Positions 22,163 to 34,259 are shown, counted from the stretch's first letter. The stretch is DNA of 64,000 bases from Ehretia macrophylla (GCA_037974665.1 CM075770.1:97584850-97648849), one strand, 5' to 3'. Notes: a model not told the origin generated them from the sequence alone. Made by a program: numbers and translations.

Positions 22163-23203
22163 TTAGAAAATTAAAAGATAATATAAAGGAAATATTTTCA
22201 TAATGTGTACGTCACATAGACAACCATTGCATTCTTTGTATATTGGCTCATTGTCCTCAATCCGAAGCCAACCCGTCATTATCTTCTTGGGTACGTTATG
22301 AAGTGGACAACATAGAATTTTACGGATGATAGGGTAATGATATCTCGACTTGTCATGCAAAATTTTGCACAAACTCTTCAAACACTATTCTGCCTTAGTG
22401 TTCAGATCCCTCATGAACGCTCCTAGGTTTGTTATCGCTTGATCCATGGATGGATTAGCGGAAAATAACTTCATGACTAATAACGCATAATGCGCACCAA
22501 GATGACCAAAATTTGCCGCTTTGGTCAAACATTGATATCCAAAAGAATAGTCCCCATATTTAAAAAAACAATCATACTGCAAAACAAGAATTTATGGACA
22601 CATAAAATTATCTTTTTACAAAGATGGGTTAATTTTTGTAATAGAAAAAATATATACATAATTGGTATATTCAACAGAAATTGCAGTGTGAGAGAATATT
22701 GATGTACGTATTTTTTGAGATAGTTATTTAAAGTGAGCACGTGCAGTTGGATTGTTGGAGAATTGAAGAGGCAATGCTGAAAGTAATTAGTAATTGGTAA
22801 TTGGTAATCGGTAATCATAAATGGGAAATAATTAAAGTCTTGAATGTAGTAGTTAGCCAGTGTCTTTTGGTAATCCTAGAGACATATTTAATAATGTATA
22901 TGGTAATAGTTCCAGTCATGAATGTAGTAGGTAGACTATGTTTTTTGGTAATTGGAAATGTTTTTTTCAGTAGTGGAGTCCCTATATAACGTAATTCCGA
23001 ACATGGTTAAATAGACAATGAAATGTGGAAACGTACCTTTGTAATTTCACTCCCGTTCTTGTGTTGAATTCGTCCTTCTCCAAATGATAAGCCACTAGAG
23101 TCCGAAGGGCCAATGGATCCTTGGTGTATTTATAGGCGAAGAAATTTGCGAAGAGTTTTGTCTTTAAACTGGAATGGACACAAATCTTGAGTGTAACCGC
23201 CAC
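22163..23203 (-). pseudogene. Relic of At2g35280-like F-box gene (C-terminal exons)
   Basis: Minus strand. The downstream exon (22585 to 22163) encodes ANFGHLGAHYALLVMKLF, then GWLRIEDNEPIYKECNGCLC. This resembles the repeat-like helix and terminal Cys-rich motif of At2g35280-type F-box proteins. A TAG interrupts it at about 22383. A plausible acceptor (ttgttttgcag) precedes it at about 22586. The upstream segment (23203-23031) ends at a donor-like aaag/gtacgt near 23031. The F-box domain itself is not seen, so this is the 3' part only. Family assignment is by pattern. Confidence 0.5.
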
Positions 23204-23717
23204 TTGAAAAGAGATTCAACATTTGAGAAAGATGCATCTATACATACCTCTTCACCAATTCAACATGGGATTTAGGCCTGTTTGTGTTATCTTTTATTTT
23301 GTAATTGAAAATCATATGCCGTAGAGTCAAATATGATTAAACGGATGAAACGGGTTGACATATAGCATTTTTCACATCATATTATGTTATTAGTCGCACG
23401 GATAAAGTTGGACGAATTCCTATTATCTTTTGGTCTGTTGCGTATAGCATGTATCAGTCACATATTATGATAACAGTCTCATGGTTTGTGCTGCTGACTT
23501 GATGAATTTGTTCTTTTTTTGATCTATTTTGGACTTTGGGCTTGGGCCTTATGTATTTGCATTTTTTACTTTTTTTTGTTTGGGCTTTGGGTTGTTTGGT
23601 CACAATGTTTGGCCAGTTTTAATAGTTGTTGGGTTTTGGTATTTTTTGTTTCTTTGTGGACATATAGTGCTTTTCATGTTATATTTTGATAAAAGTAATA
23701 CATAAATTAAAAGGAAC

Positions 23718-24101
23718 CTTATGGCCATCTACAACAAGTGCCTTAAACTAGCAAATTCTCTACATGTAGAGAAGCCATTAAAAGATTTTGCTCTCCAACA
23801 GCTTCCCTACATGTGGAGAATCCCTACATTCAAATATCACTATCTCCATATGTGGAGATGAAATATCAGTTCCTTAAGCCTATCTCTACATCTTCAGATA
23901 CGGATAAAAAAAAATATAGAGTTTTTAAAATAGAGAAGCTGTTGGGGTGAAAGTGAAATAATGATTCCTTAAAATATGAGATGTATTAAATGTAGGGAAG
24001 TTGTTTGAGTGAAACTAAAATATAGAATCCATAGATGTAGAGAAATAGTCGAATACTCTACATGTAGGAAAAAAATATAGAGAACTTGTTAGAGTTGGCC
24101 T
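23718..24101. mobile_element. MITE-like inverted element
   Basis: The left end tggccatctacaacaagtg and the right end acttgttagagttggcc are imperfect inverted repeats. Internal segments repeat ctctacatgtagag-type palindromes. Length is about 380 bp and there is no ORF. The target duplication is not clear. Confidence 0.5.
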
Positions 24102-24204
24102 AAAAATGAAGATAATGAACAATTTGTTTAATCGAGTATTCATATACCAAAGATTATTATTTTTATTTAGTAGTAAATAAAAAAAATAGGTAGAGATGAA
24201 GAGA

Positions 24205-24236
24205 AAAAAAAAAAAATATATATATATATATATATG
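24205..24236. repeat. A-run followed by (TA)n
   Basis: About 13 A residues followed by TA units. Confidence 0.9.
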
Positions 24237-24282
24237 TATTACAAAAGGAAAAAAACGTCATTTAATAGCTTAGAGGGAGTAG

Positions 24283-25275
24283 TACGAGGACTTTTCTCTA
24301 ATCCAATTAATTCATAAATCTTTTTTGTGTGTGATCTTTCAGGTTCATAATTAATCGATAGCAAATAATTAATCGAATTAATTAATTAAATTAGAACACT
24401 TTCTAATTAATTCGCAAATAGCAAGTGACACCTATCAGTATATCGCGATTATCCAATTAAAGATTAAGTGTAAGTATACGAACCCTTTAAGTAATTTTCA
24501 CGCAATCGAATCATTCTGTCTAAATCATCTCGATTGAGTCAGAGTCGTGGATAGGGTCGTCAAACTCTATTACACAATTATATGTCATAATCTATTTAAT
24601 CAGTAACTTATAATTAATGCGTGGAACGACTTCCACCATCCTACCTCGGCCAAGGATTTTCTAGTTACTCGATCAATAGATCGCATATGATCCATAATTG
24701 ACAGATCCTATATCTATACACACCTATCTTCATGACGGAATAGATCATAACTACTGAATATGTTGTCTAATCCATGATTAGGACTAGTTTAATTGCACTA
24801 GCTAATTATGGAATCTCTAATCATGAGATAATTGTGGTGTCTCAGGTATGAGGATTAATTGCATGATTACATTATACAACGAATTATTGATTGATCCATG
24901 TAATTCGTTGTATTGGTGGTCAAGTCCAGTCACTTGTTCACTAACAAGTACTACTAATCGCCCAAACTAATATCTCATATTATTTTAGTTAGTAGACTGT
25001 AATTCAATCTATCAGGACAAACTAACGCCAAATTAATTTATCCTATGATCGGGGACAACTTTTAGAACATATTTGTGAATATAAATTATGCCATTAATAT
25101 CCTTACTCCTAAGAATAGAATCTATAAATGATGTTCTAAGGACTTTTATCTAATTAATTCAGTTTGACGATACCCTTAATTTATTAATGGCATGTCTATC
25201 TTTATAAATTAATAATTATTAATTTATCAATAAATTAATATCGCACTAAGTTAATAAAAATTAGTGATCCCAACA
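24283..25275 (-). mobile_element. LTR fragment related to the solo LTR at 49763-56512
   Basis: Read on the minus strand it begins tgttgggatcac (25275) and follows the same order of blocks as the plus-strand solo LTR (tgttaggatata). Shared blocks include tcctaatcatggattagac, gaagataggtgtgt and gggttcgtatacttacact. It lacks the last roughly 450 bp of that LTR, including its TATA region, so it is truncated near 24283. It also shows the uninterrupted form of the site where a non-autonomous element inserted in the other copy. Confidence 0.75.
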
Positions 25276-26006
25276 CTATTAATTTAAAGAGGTTATACTA
25301 TATCTTAAGAAATGAAAAAAATGAACAATATGCAATCGGAATAATATCTTTAGTAATCGAGTGTTCATATATCGTCGATTCATATATGGTTAAATGGCCG
25401 GTGAAGTTTCATATACCATAAAATTATGATATGGTTAAATGGCTGGCGAATATGGGTTGACATATAGCATTCCTCATATCATATTATGACTAAAGTAGCA
25501 CGAATAAACTATCATAAGAAAGGAAAAAAAGAAAAAGCGAACAATTTGCAATTGAAATAGTACTTATAGTAATTGAAATAGTACTTACAGTAATTGAACC
25601 CTCATATACCGTAAATGCGGGAATATGGTTAAATAGATAATGAAAATGGTTAAAGAAATCATTTCAGCACTACATATAATATATAGAGTAGGTCCAAACA
25701 GGTTATAATAGTAAATTCATAGATAAAAATTAAATGTTATTAATAAGGGTATTTTAGTCCTTGTGCAACTTAAAAGGTTAAAGAATGTATTTTAATACTA
25801 TATATAATATTTAGTGGGTCCTACATGTATTTAATAAAGCAAAGGGGTCCTACATATATTTAAGTAAAAAAAAGGGTAAAATAGTTATTACGTATAATAA
25901 CTTTTTTTTTCTTTTCGTGCACATCAACGCTCGAGATTCTTCACAAGAAATGAATGAACTAGATCATCTGCGGCTTAAAAGCGGCAGATGTACCGAAGGT
26001 CAACCC
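25276..26006. other. AT-rich spacer, no gene
   Basis: Contains several variants of atatggttaaatggc and ttgacatatagcatt also seen near 23340, and two near-identical gtaattgaaatagtactta repeats (about 25558-25590). No coding region recognised. Confidence 0.55.
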
Positions 26007-26312
26007 GTTCTTGGACAGAAATCGAGCATGACCGTGGCCTGCCAGAAATACATGACATTCGTGATAATGGAACAACACTATTAAAGGGATCATAACATTG
26101 GATTGTCTCTGGGAAAAAAGTCCATGGTAAAAAATTCAATGTTTGTGCCCTTTCTTTCAATTTAAGCAATGAGATGTTTCGGTACATGGAGCTTCCTCAA
26201 GATAAACGCCTAGCTAAATTTGGTATTTGTTGTAATCTCACGGTGGTGAATGAATCTCTAGCCTTGTTTGTATACACAGATCGTTCGTATATTACTTCTA
26301 AACATTTTCAGA
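26007..26312 (+). pseudogene. F-box pseudogene, copy 1, displaced 3' part
   Basis: Homologous to 34813-35117 of copy 3 (blocks gacagaaatcgagcatgacc, tttcggtacatggagcttcc, cttgtttgtatacacagatc). It carries an in-frame TAA after the ggatca block and ends abruptly at cagatgtag, where copy 3 continues. It is the F-box-associated (FBA_1) C-terminal portion separated from its F-box by 4.3 kb. Confidence 0.85.
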
Positions 26313-26764
26313 TGTAGCCTTTTGCTTCTTCAATACATACAAAAACTCCCATAAAGTGTCTTCTGATATGAGTATGCATATGTATAGTGTGAGTGCGTGT
26401 ATATTGAGAGAAACAAAGATAAAGAAAGTTGACCAGAGAGGAAAATTCTGGAGAAGCTTGAGGTAGATCATGTTTTTGTCAAATGCCAAATTCCACTAAC
26501 TCATTGGAAGGGCATTATGGTCATAAAAAGAATAGTACAAAATAATTAGCACATTGTTCAACACCTTTGATGCATTGAGATGAGTTACAGATATACTTGC
26601 TTGGACAATTATGCCAAAGGATACTATGGTCATAAAAAGAAAGGTGCAAAATTATTAACACATAATACAATACACTTAATGCTTAGGCGACCTACAAATG
26701 TATCTGTCTTGACAATTTTATCCTTTCATATTCTTTTATGTTATAATAGAGATAATTAAAAGTA
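26313..26764. other. Spacer with a roughly 105-bp tandem duplication
   Basis: Two degenerate tandem units: about 26508-26615 and 26616-26722. Each contains atggtcataaaaaga, then tacaaa/tgcaaa, acacat/cacatt and cttgacaatt-like blocks. No gene. Confidence 0.6.
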
Positions 26765-26940
26765 AGTAAAAAGGCCCAAATAAAAGCCCCATTCTTGGTC
26801 GTCTCTAAGAAAATTTGATGGGCTGAACAGTTTGAGGCCTTTCCAAATGCCGAATGGAAAGAGGGGTTGAAACCCTAAAATGCATTCAATCGTTTTTTCA
26901 GTTCGCGCAGGCTCCCGCACACACACATTACGCACACTAA
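26765..26940 (+). promoter_or_regulatory. Upstream region of F-box copy 2, detached from its ATG
   Basis: Closely matches the 5' flank of copies 1 and 3 (aaggcccaaataaa, cttgatgggctgaac, gtttgaggcctttc, cacacattacgcacacta). It contains an aaaccctaaaa telo-box-like motif (about 26871). In the other copies this block runs directly into the ATG. Here 1.1 kb of MITE sequence intervenes. Confidence 0.7.
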
Positions 26941-28073
26941 GGCTCCGTTTGTTTGCCGTAAAATATTCTTCCGGAAAACATTTTTTTATTTTTACGGTAT
27001 TTAGTAACACAGGAAAATTGGTCAACCGAAAAATATTTTCCAATCAAAAATAATGGGTTACTTTTTGAAAATTTTCCGGTGTTTGGTAACACCGGAAAAT
27101 TAGTAAACCGGAAAATATTTTCCGATCAAAAATAGTAGGCTACTTTTTGGAGATTTTTCGCTGTTTGGTAACACCGAAAAATTGGTCAACTGAAAAATAT
27201 TTTTCGGTAAAAAATGACTGCTAGTTCAAAATTTGGGAAAATATTTTCATTTCTTTGGGAGATGAAAACATTTTCCGAAACTTAACCACCCCTATTTTAT
27301 GTGTTTTTTTTTATATTTATAAATCTCATGTTGGAAAATATTTTTTGTTGTACATCCAAACACTAGAAAATATTTTCCAGTATTCTATTTTTTAGGAAAA
27401 TATTTTCCTCTAACAAGTTATTATAGGACAAACAAACAGAGCTCAGGAAAATATTTTCCTCTGAAAACATTTTCCAAGAAAGCATTTTTCACTAAAAATA
27501 TTTTTCACAAGTAAGTTATTTTACGATAAACAAACGAAGGAAAATATTTCATTTTCCAAGAAAACATTTTCCACTGAAAATATTTTCCACAAGTAAGTTA
27601 TTTTACGGCAAACAAACGGAGCCTAAGGCTCCATTTGTTTGATGTAAAATATTTTCAAGGAAAATATTTTTCAGATTTTACGGTGTTTGGTAACACCGAA
27701 AAATTGGTCAATCGTAAAATATTTTACAATCAAAAATTGCGGCTGCTTTTTTAAAATTTTACGGTGTTTGGTAACACCGTAAAATTAGTCAACCGTAAAA
27801 TATTTTCCTGTTAACAATTACGGCTAGTATAAAATTTTGTAAAATATTTTACGGGACTTTGGGAGAAGAAAATATTTTACGGAATTCACGATACATCCAA
27901 ACACCAGAAAATATTTTCCAATAATCTATTTTTTGGAAAAATATTTTTCCTTAACAAGTTATTTTACGACAAACAAACGGAGCCATTTAAAATATTTTAT
28001 TTTTCAAAAAAACATTTTTTACGAAAAATATTTTATACAAACAAATTATTTTACGGCAAACAAACGGAACCTA
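26941..28073. mobile_element. Nested array of GGCTCCGTTTGTTTG MITEs
   Basis: It begins ggctccgtttgtttgccg (26941) and ends ggcaaacaaacggaacc (about 28070), with taa on both sides, a 3-bp TSD consistent with PIF/Harbinger-type MITEs. Inside, further end motifs in both orientations occur at about 27430, 27615-27640 and 27970, so at least two copies are nested or in tandem. The body is made of repeated aaaatattttcc palindromic blocks. It lies between the promoter and ATG of F-box copy 2. Confidence 0.8.
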
Positions 28074-28083
28074 AGTACTGAAG

Positions 28084-29725
28084 ATGATAAAGGATCGAAA
28101 ATTGGGAAAAGCCACGGCTAGATTGCCCGAAGAACTTATAGTAGAAATACTAGTGAAGTTGCCAGTGAAATCGTTGTTGCGTTTTAGGTGCGTTTGTAAA
28201 TATTTTGATCAAAAGTCCTTATTTTATCAACATGCATCTCAAACATCAGTGCAATCGTGCGATTGCATCTTAGTTATGCTCAGGTCTAGTGACAAAATTA
28301 CAGGCTGCTTGTCTTTGTTTTCTTATGAATCACTCAAGAGCGATATTTCTTCACAACCTTTGGAAAGAAGTCCGTACAATTGCTTCGTTGTTGGCCATGG
28401 ATTACTTTCTCTTTGACTACAAAACCATTGTTTTATGTAACCCAATAATGAGAGAATTCAAAGTGCTGCCTCCTCGGCCGTTTCAGTGTCCAAAGAAATG
28501 GGAATTTCATGTTAAGAGAATTGAATTAGGCTTCGATTCCAACTCAAACGATTACAAGGTTGTTAGGATTATTCATCTTCTCCCTAAGTATCGAGGAGGC
28601 AAGTCTATTTATAAAGCTGAAATTTATAATCTCACGACCAATGTTTGGACAAAAATCGAGCATGACCATGGCCTGCCATGGATACGTGACGACCGTCGTG
28701 GAACACTACTAAAGGAATCCTTACATTGGATTGCCTTTGGGAATATTGAAGTCTATGGTAAAAAAAAGTCAAAGTTTGTGTCCTTGCTTTTGATATGATA
28801 TGAGCGAGTAAATTGTTTGTCGCCTCCCTGTATTTTACTCGAAATACTTATTCATTCTCTGTATTTTTAAAATAGCGTCATGATCCTCTTGTGATTTTCA
28901 GAATGTAGCTGATCGCCCCCCTTCGTTAAAAAAATCATCTAATTTAACAGCAATTGCAATATACGCGCTTAAAATGTAATTTTTTTATGTTTTTGGTTTA
29001 AATAAACTTGTTTTTAGATAAAAATATCATTTTAGTAAATTACTTGCCGCCCCCCTGTGTTTTGCCCGAAATACTTATTTACCTCCTGTAATTTTAAAAT
29101 AGGCTCATTACCTCCTTGTGTTTTTTTGATTTTAACTTTATGTAAGGGTATAACGATCAATTAATTAATTTGATAACGTTTGTTAACGGAATAAGAGAGT
29201 TTGGGTGCGTCAGCTTAATCGAAAAAATACAGAGAGGTAATGAGCCTATTTTAAAAGCACAAGGAGTAAATAAGTATTTTGAACAAAACACAGGACGACG
29301 GTAAACAATTTACTCTGATATGAGCACTGAGTTATTTCGATACATGAAACTTCCTCAAGATGAACGCATAACTAAACTTGATATTTTTAGTGGTCTCACG
29401 GTCTTAAATGAATCTCTTGCCTTGTTTGTAGGCATACATCCTTGGTATATTACTTCGAAAGATTTTCAGTTTATTGACATATGGATAATGCACAAATACG
29501 GCGTGGCAGAATCTTAGACAAAACAATTCATCATTGGACCTCTAACTGGAAGCTACAACCCTGTTTTGTTTTGGAAGAATGAAGCCATCCTTCTTCGAGA
29601 CGGTAAAGGACGACTTTTCTCATGTGCACCTTGACACCCACGAAATCAATGATTTCGCTAACCATGATTTCTTGAGGACACATGGTGCCATGGTTTACCA
29701 GGAGAGTTTAGTTTCTATCAAGTAA
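28084..29725 (+). pseudogene. F-box (FBA_1-type) pseudogene, copy 2
   Basis: ATG at 28084, then the F-box (LPEELIVEILVKLPVKSLLRF). Defects: a deletion and compensating insertion around 28200-28255 (KYFDQKS in place of KSWCVLI), a frameshift near 28395 that ends the first frame at 28416, and a 510-bp MULE-like insertion at 28806-29315. There is also a TAG at 29515 where copy 3 has Trp, and a 1-nt insertion near 29630. Copy 2 alone retains the 19 nt near 28575 missing in copies 1 and 3, so it preserves the older frame in that stretch (DYKVVRIIHLLPKYRGGKS). It would have been an SCF substrate adaptor of unknown target. Confidence 0.88.
28806..29315. mobile_element. MULE-type MITE inside F-box copy 2
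   Basis: It starts gagtaaattgttt and ends caatttactc, with inverted ends extending about 85 bp. The 10-bp direct repeat tgatatgagc flanks it (28796-28805 and 29316-29325). A second, internal copy of the left end (about 29035-29120) is in the same orientation as the left terminus, so the element is a partial head duplication or a nested pair. No ORF. Confidence 0.88.
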
Positions 29726-31568
29726 GAGATGGTTTCTTTGAAGCGAGTCAAAGAGTGAATGCCAAACTTTTCTGTTTGTACTGCTAAAAACAACACTTAT
29801 TTGCCTTATGATTAATGTGAGTTTTTTCTTTAGACTTGTTTTAATATAGGCTGATCAGCAAGCAAGTTTGTTAATCACCGTAATCTTATAAATTGTCATT
29901 GGCATTTGTTATTTCTGTTGAAGCTTGTGGCCATTTTTTACATCTGCTCTTGAATCTTTCCTCTTTCCAGTCTCATGCCTTTGATTACATTGATATTTTG
30001 CCAGTTTCTTTAATAAATATGTTACGTGCAACGACCTACTTCAACTTTGAGTTCATAATCTTTATATAGAATCTCATTGTCTAGCAATGAGAAGAATTTT
30101 ATTATTTGTACTGTCGACTTCTGCTGTGTACGATACAGTTAACACATGATACTGAACACTCAATTTCGGTTACCTGAATCACATTGATCACAACATATGT
30201 TTGTCTGATGCATATAGAATAGTTTCCTCGTTGGTATACTACTTAGGATGAAATGGCGGATCGGGTTCGTGGCGGGAACAGAACAACAGAGAAAGACTTG
30301 GCCGACCGGCCCAGAGTTTAATTTTTCTATGTTTCAGCAGTAACATATTGTCCTGACAAATGATTAATTTGTATGAGCTTCCAACCAATTCTCAAAAAAT
30401 ATAAATTTGGATCAAATTAGAACTAGTAACTAATCCCATCCGATATCATCTAATAGGAAGAATTAAGCCTAATATGAAACTATAAGTAAGCAAAAAAAAG
30501 ATATTGCCTAGTCTAATGAAACTAGAGGGAATTCATATTGGAAGGAGTAATTTGACTTCTTCAGCAGTATCGAGGTATCTTCTTTTCCTAAACGTTGATG
30601 GAATTGATGGAATTCCATTGAATATAAGTAGACCCCTAACCATAACTAAAGTAAAAAAACACTTCAGGTTTTGCTTTCTGCGCCCTTACTAGTAAAGGGA
30701 CTCTTTGATCAAGAAGACATTCTGGTAGGAAGACCCACCGCTAACTCCCGTTTTCCGGTTGATGTTTGCACCACTTCATCTCGCCTCCACTTCATCTCGC
30801 CCAGGACTAAATGTGATATGATTGTCCTGCTTGCTTCTTCATGTATACATATTTGTCACAGTATGCATACAATGATATGCTTATCTTTGTTGGTCTTCAG
30901 AATCTCCTTACTACACAGACTATCATTGTGGTTTCATGACTGTGTTTAGAAGTGGAATGCTCCAGTTTTTGCTTACATATATCCGGTCGTGTGAGGAGTT
31001 TTAATCTTACTTGTCTAGTATTAGAAGGAAAATCTTAAACTTGGAGAAGTAAATTCTCATTGTTGACGTGATAATTTTCTCATCTTGCAAAAAGGAAGTG
31101 TGCTACTGGGACAATTTATTCCCTTTTGGATTCCCTAAGTTTGCGATTCCTCTCATTTTAAGTGATTTTTTTTACCTTAAGATTTTCTGTTGCATCCTTC
31201 GTCTCTTACAGTCACATCTCTCATTAATCGAGTGCAAGCACTAATTTATTCTTAATAATTTCAAAACATTTTGGTTTTCTTGGAGTGTCTTAACCTTAAT
31301 ATTGACAAATGACAGAAATTGAACCTACCATGTCTCCTCAAGACTTGAGGAAGCAATGCTCCTCTCTATGCTTCTCTTTTAAAATTGTAGAATCACAACG
31401 TAGGATTGTATATACTACCATCTAGGATTTTGATCTTCAGGTGCCCCTGTTCCATTACATGGATGGTATTTTCCTTGAGAACATATTTTATAGTCCGTAA
31501 AATGTGAATGACAAGTCATTCCCTCTTTTTCTCCCTTATCGATTTTCATTCTAGTGTTGTCATGTATT
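29726..31568. other. 3' flank of F-box copy 2 (duplicated segment)
   Basis: Blocks here match the 3' flank of copy 3: about 29726-30240 with 35369-35870, and 30960-31135 with 37115-37315 (cttgcaaaaaggaagtgtgctact). It includes, at about 31437-31490, a remnant of the exon-like stretch seen at 37676. No gene recognised. Confidence 0.65.
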
Positions 31569-32013
31569 AGGCTCCGTTTGTTTGTCGTAAAATAACTTAC
31601 TTGTGAAAAATATTTTCAGTGAAAAATATTTTTTTGAAAAATAAAATATCTTCCTTGACTCTGTTTGTTTGCCGTAAAATAATTTGTTGGGAGAAAATAT
31701 TTTCATGAAAAACAGAATACTGGTAATATTTTTTAGTATTTGGATATACAGTGAGTTTCGTAAAATATTTTTTTCTTCTAAAAGATATGAAAACATTTTC
31801 TAGAATTTTGTACTAGCCGCAATTGTTGACCGAAAAATATTTTACAGTTAACCAATTTTTTAGTGTTACCAAATACCGAAAAATTAAGCAAAAGCAACTG
31901 CAATTGTTGACTGAAAAATATTTTACAATTGATTAATTTTCCAGTGTTACCAAACACTGAAAAATTTAAAAAATAATTTTCAAAAAATATTTTATGGCAA
32001 ACAAACGGAGCCT
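31569..32013. mobile_element. GGCTCCGTTTGTTTG MITE
   Basis: It begins ggctccgtttgtttgtcg and ends ggcaaacaaacggagcc. It has an internal extra start-like motif at about 31664 and the same aaaatatttt palindromic filler as the array at 26941-28073. Confidence 0.8.
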
Positions 32014-32349
32014 AGTCACCTCAAAATTAGATTATTCCCACTCATTTAATAAACTTCTAAAATCTGAAATCGGATTTAAAATAAGAAAGAACCATTATAT
32101 ATATATCGACCGACTTTTGAGAACCTTATTTAGTTATTCAACCGTTACCTCTTATAAAAGTCAAATTCTAAGAGATACTTATCAATTTTGTTACACCTAT
32201 CAATTTTGTTATAGTTCAGTACTTGTGGATTTTAAATTTAAACCCTATACTTTTTGAGAAGATTAAAAAATACAAAATATCTGTTAAGATGACAGTAGAA
32301 TAGAATCTAGTATACATTCGGCCATGAAAGCAAGAAATGGCAAATAAAA

Positions 32350-34072
32350 GGGTTAAATTCACTTTGTATCCCTTAACTTTAAGGTCGCTGACACTTATTA
32401 ACCCTCACGAATAATTTTTGCCACTTATTAACCTTTTGTGAAGGTGACATTAAAAAAACGTCGTTTGTGCACTAATCAATTGTCTATTTCATTTTTCCAG
32501 ACAAAAATACACCTGAACTGACTTTGAAAACAATCAGATTCTTGCTTACTTTCTCTCTCTTGACCTTTACGTGCCTCCAACAATCTTTAACCCCCCCAAA
32601 AGAAGGCCTAGAACAACCAAGAAAACATGAAGAAAAACACTAGACTACAACCAGCAACGAAAATTATAATGAATTTCTTTGCTATTTTAATATAAAATCC
32701 ATAGCAACAAATGAAAAAAAAATTGAAATCCACTACTATTTAAACCAACAACTACATCAAAACAATCATTCAAAAGCTTGCTAATACATATAAATTGTAA
32801 GTTGTTCCTCCATACATCAGATTTAGTTTGGAGGGTTTTTTTTGCCATCCAACACTATCCTAATCATCTAACAAAAAAACCATCCAAACCATCTAAAAAA
32901 TTCAACCATAGCGAAAAAGATGGGTCTATGAGTTGATAGCAAAAAAGATGGACTATCCTAAAGTATTATAACTGCACAAGTCTTTGCACAAAAATTATCA
33001 TTCAACCAACCATAGCAAAAAGAGTGGAGGAACTCTCAAACTTGAAAGGTAGCAATACTATGAAGATTTGCCCTTGTCTTGGAATCACAAAATCAGCCAG
33101 GTTTGGAATCACACAGACAGTAATTGCTCGATTAGATGATATCGCAACAAGAGTTAATGTTGTTGTATTATCTCACGATAATAGTACTAGGAGGAACACA
33201 ACAATGAAAATAATCACAACAGAGATGACAAAGATAACAAAGATATGAGTTAGTGCTTCTTATACCACCGGAACCAGGAAACATTGGCACAATCAATAGC
33301 TTTTGTGTTTTGTTTAGTGTGCATTTTTCAAGTTTATTGTACATCACACTTTAACAAAAAATAAGAATATCTCAATCAAAATACCATACCATACATATTG
33401 TATTAGCATACGCAAAAGCCCTATAACAATTGCAGAACAATAAAAAACCTAATTAAAACCCTAAGCTATTGTTCAATGCTAATCAAACAATCATTAGGCT
33501 CAAATCCCATGTTTTAAAAATCAGTTTCATGACTAAACTACACAAAAGAGCCACAAAGTCCTATACATACTCACATAACACACACTATATGTGATTATAG
33601 ACATAGATACACATATATCGAACGCATGCAGTGAAAACTAAGCAAAAAAACTAAAAATTTTAAACTAAAACAGAAGAAAATGAAGAAAGACTAACTCACA
33701 GATCTTATAGATTGGAAGTACTTGTTGATTGCTTCGTCAAATTAGGATTTTGATGTTAAAAATTAACTTAAAATGAATGATTTTTTAGGCAAAGATAGAG
33801 AGCTAAGATAGAGAGAAGAAAGAGAGAGAGACTCGTGGTTTGGAAGATGAAAGGACAAAGTGATAAGCCGTATAATGGAGTTGCATAGGGAGGTGGGATT
33901 TTTCCCTCCAAGTGTGTGGGCAAATATGTCTTTTAAGTTTTATTAGAAGGTTATTTTAATCATTAAATTTCTCCTGTTAACAGATGTGTCTTTCCGTTAA
34001 AATTGACTGATGTCAAAGATTAATAAGTGGCAAAAATTATTCGTGAGGGTTAATAAGTGTCGGGTTTAACCT
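32350..34072. mobile_element. MULE-type element in promoter region of F-box copy 3
   Basis: Left end gggttaaattcac, right end cgggtttaacc. An internal part of the inverted repeat is nearly perfect (acacttattaaccctcacg then aataatttttgcc). The direct repeat aaataaaa flanks it (32342-32349 and 34073-34080), possibly 9 bp with one mismatch. Length is about 1.72 kb. A 74-codon open frame at 33024-33248 has no recognisable domain, and no transposase is seen. It inserted about 190 bp upstream of the copy 3 ATG. Confidence 0.75.
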
Positions 34073-34079
34073 AAATAAA

Positions 34080-34259
34080 ATCCAGGAAAAAGGCCCAAAT
34101 AAAGGACCCATTCTTGATCGTCTCTAAGAAAACTTGATGGGCTGATCAGTTTGAGGCCTTTCTATAAATGCCGAATGGAAGAAGGAGATTGAAAGCATAC
34201 AATCGATTTTTCTCTTCGCGCAGCGCCACACACACATTACACACACTAAAGTACTAGAG
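34080..34259 (+). promoter_or_regulatory. Proximal upstream region of F-box copy 3
   Basis: A roughly 180-bp block conserved with copies 1 and 2 (ggcccaaataaaggaccc, cttgatgggctga, cacacattacacacac), immediately before the ATG. No clear TATA box is seen. The MULE-type element bounds it upstream. Confidence 0.55.

Larger units (their letters stand above)
21661..26006. other. 4.3-kb insertion splitting F-box copy 1
   Basis: The two halves of F-box copy 1 are contiguous in copies 2 and 3 but separated here by 4.3 kb. The insert holds another F-box relic (22163-23203), a MITE-like element (about 23718-24101), an LTR fragment (about 24283-25275) and AT-rich repeats. Several short blocks containing gggttgacatatagcatt recur at about 23350 and 25460. 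I could not define its outer ends cleanly: ttctt occurs at both junctions, but the ends are not TG..CA. Confidence 0.6.

Noticed and set aside
24283..25275. LTR fragment considered as a complete solo LTR
   Set aside because: The last roughly 450 bp of the related LTR are missing and no matching 5-bp flanks were found.
25967..25991. Short palindrome catctgcgg ... gcggcagatg as a terminator or insertion end
   Set aside because: Only a few base pairs of stem; no repeat or functional context.
30671..30949. 92-codon ORF in the F-box 3' flank
   Set aside because: The matching segment near 36100-36300 does not preserve the frame, so coding is unlikely.
33024..33248. Possible transposase fragment in the MULE-type element
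   Set aside because: 74 codons, no catalytic or zinc-finger motif.
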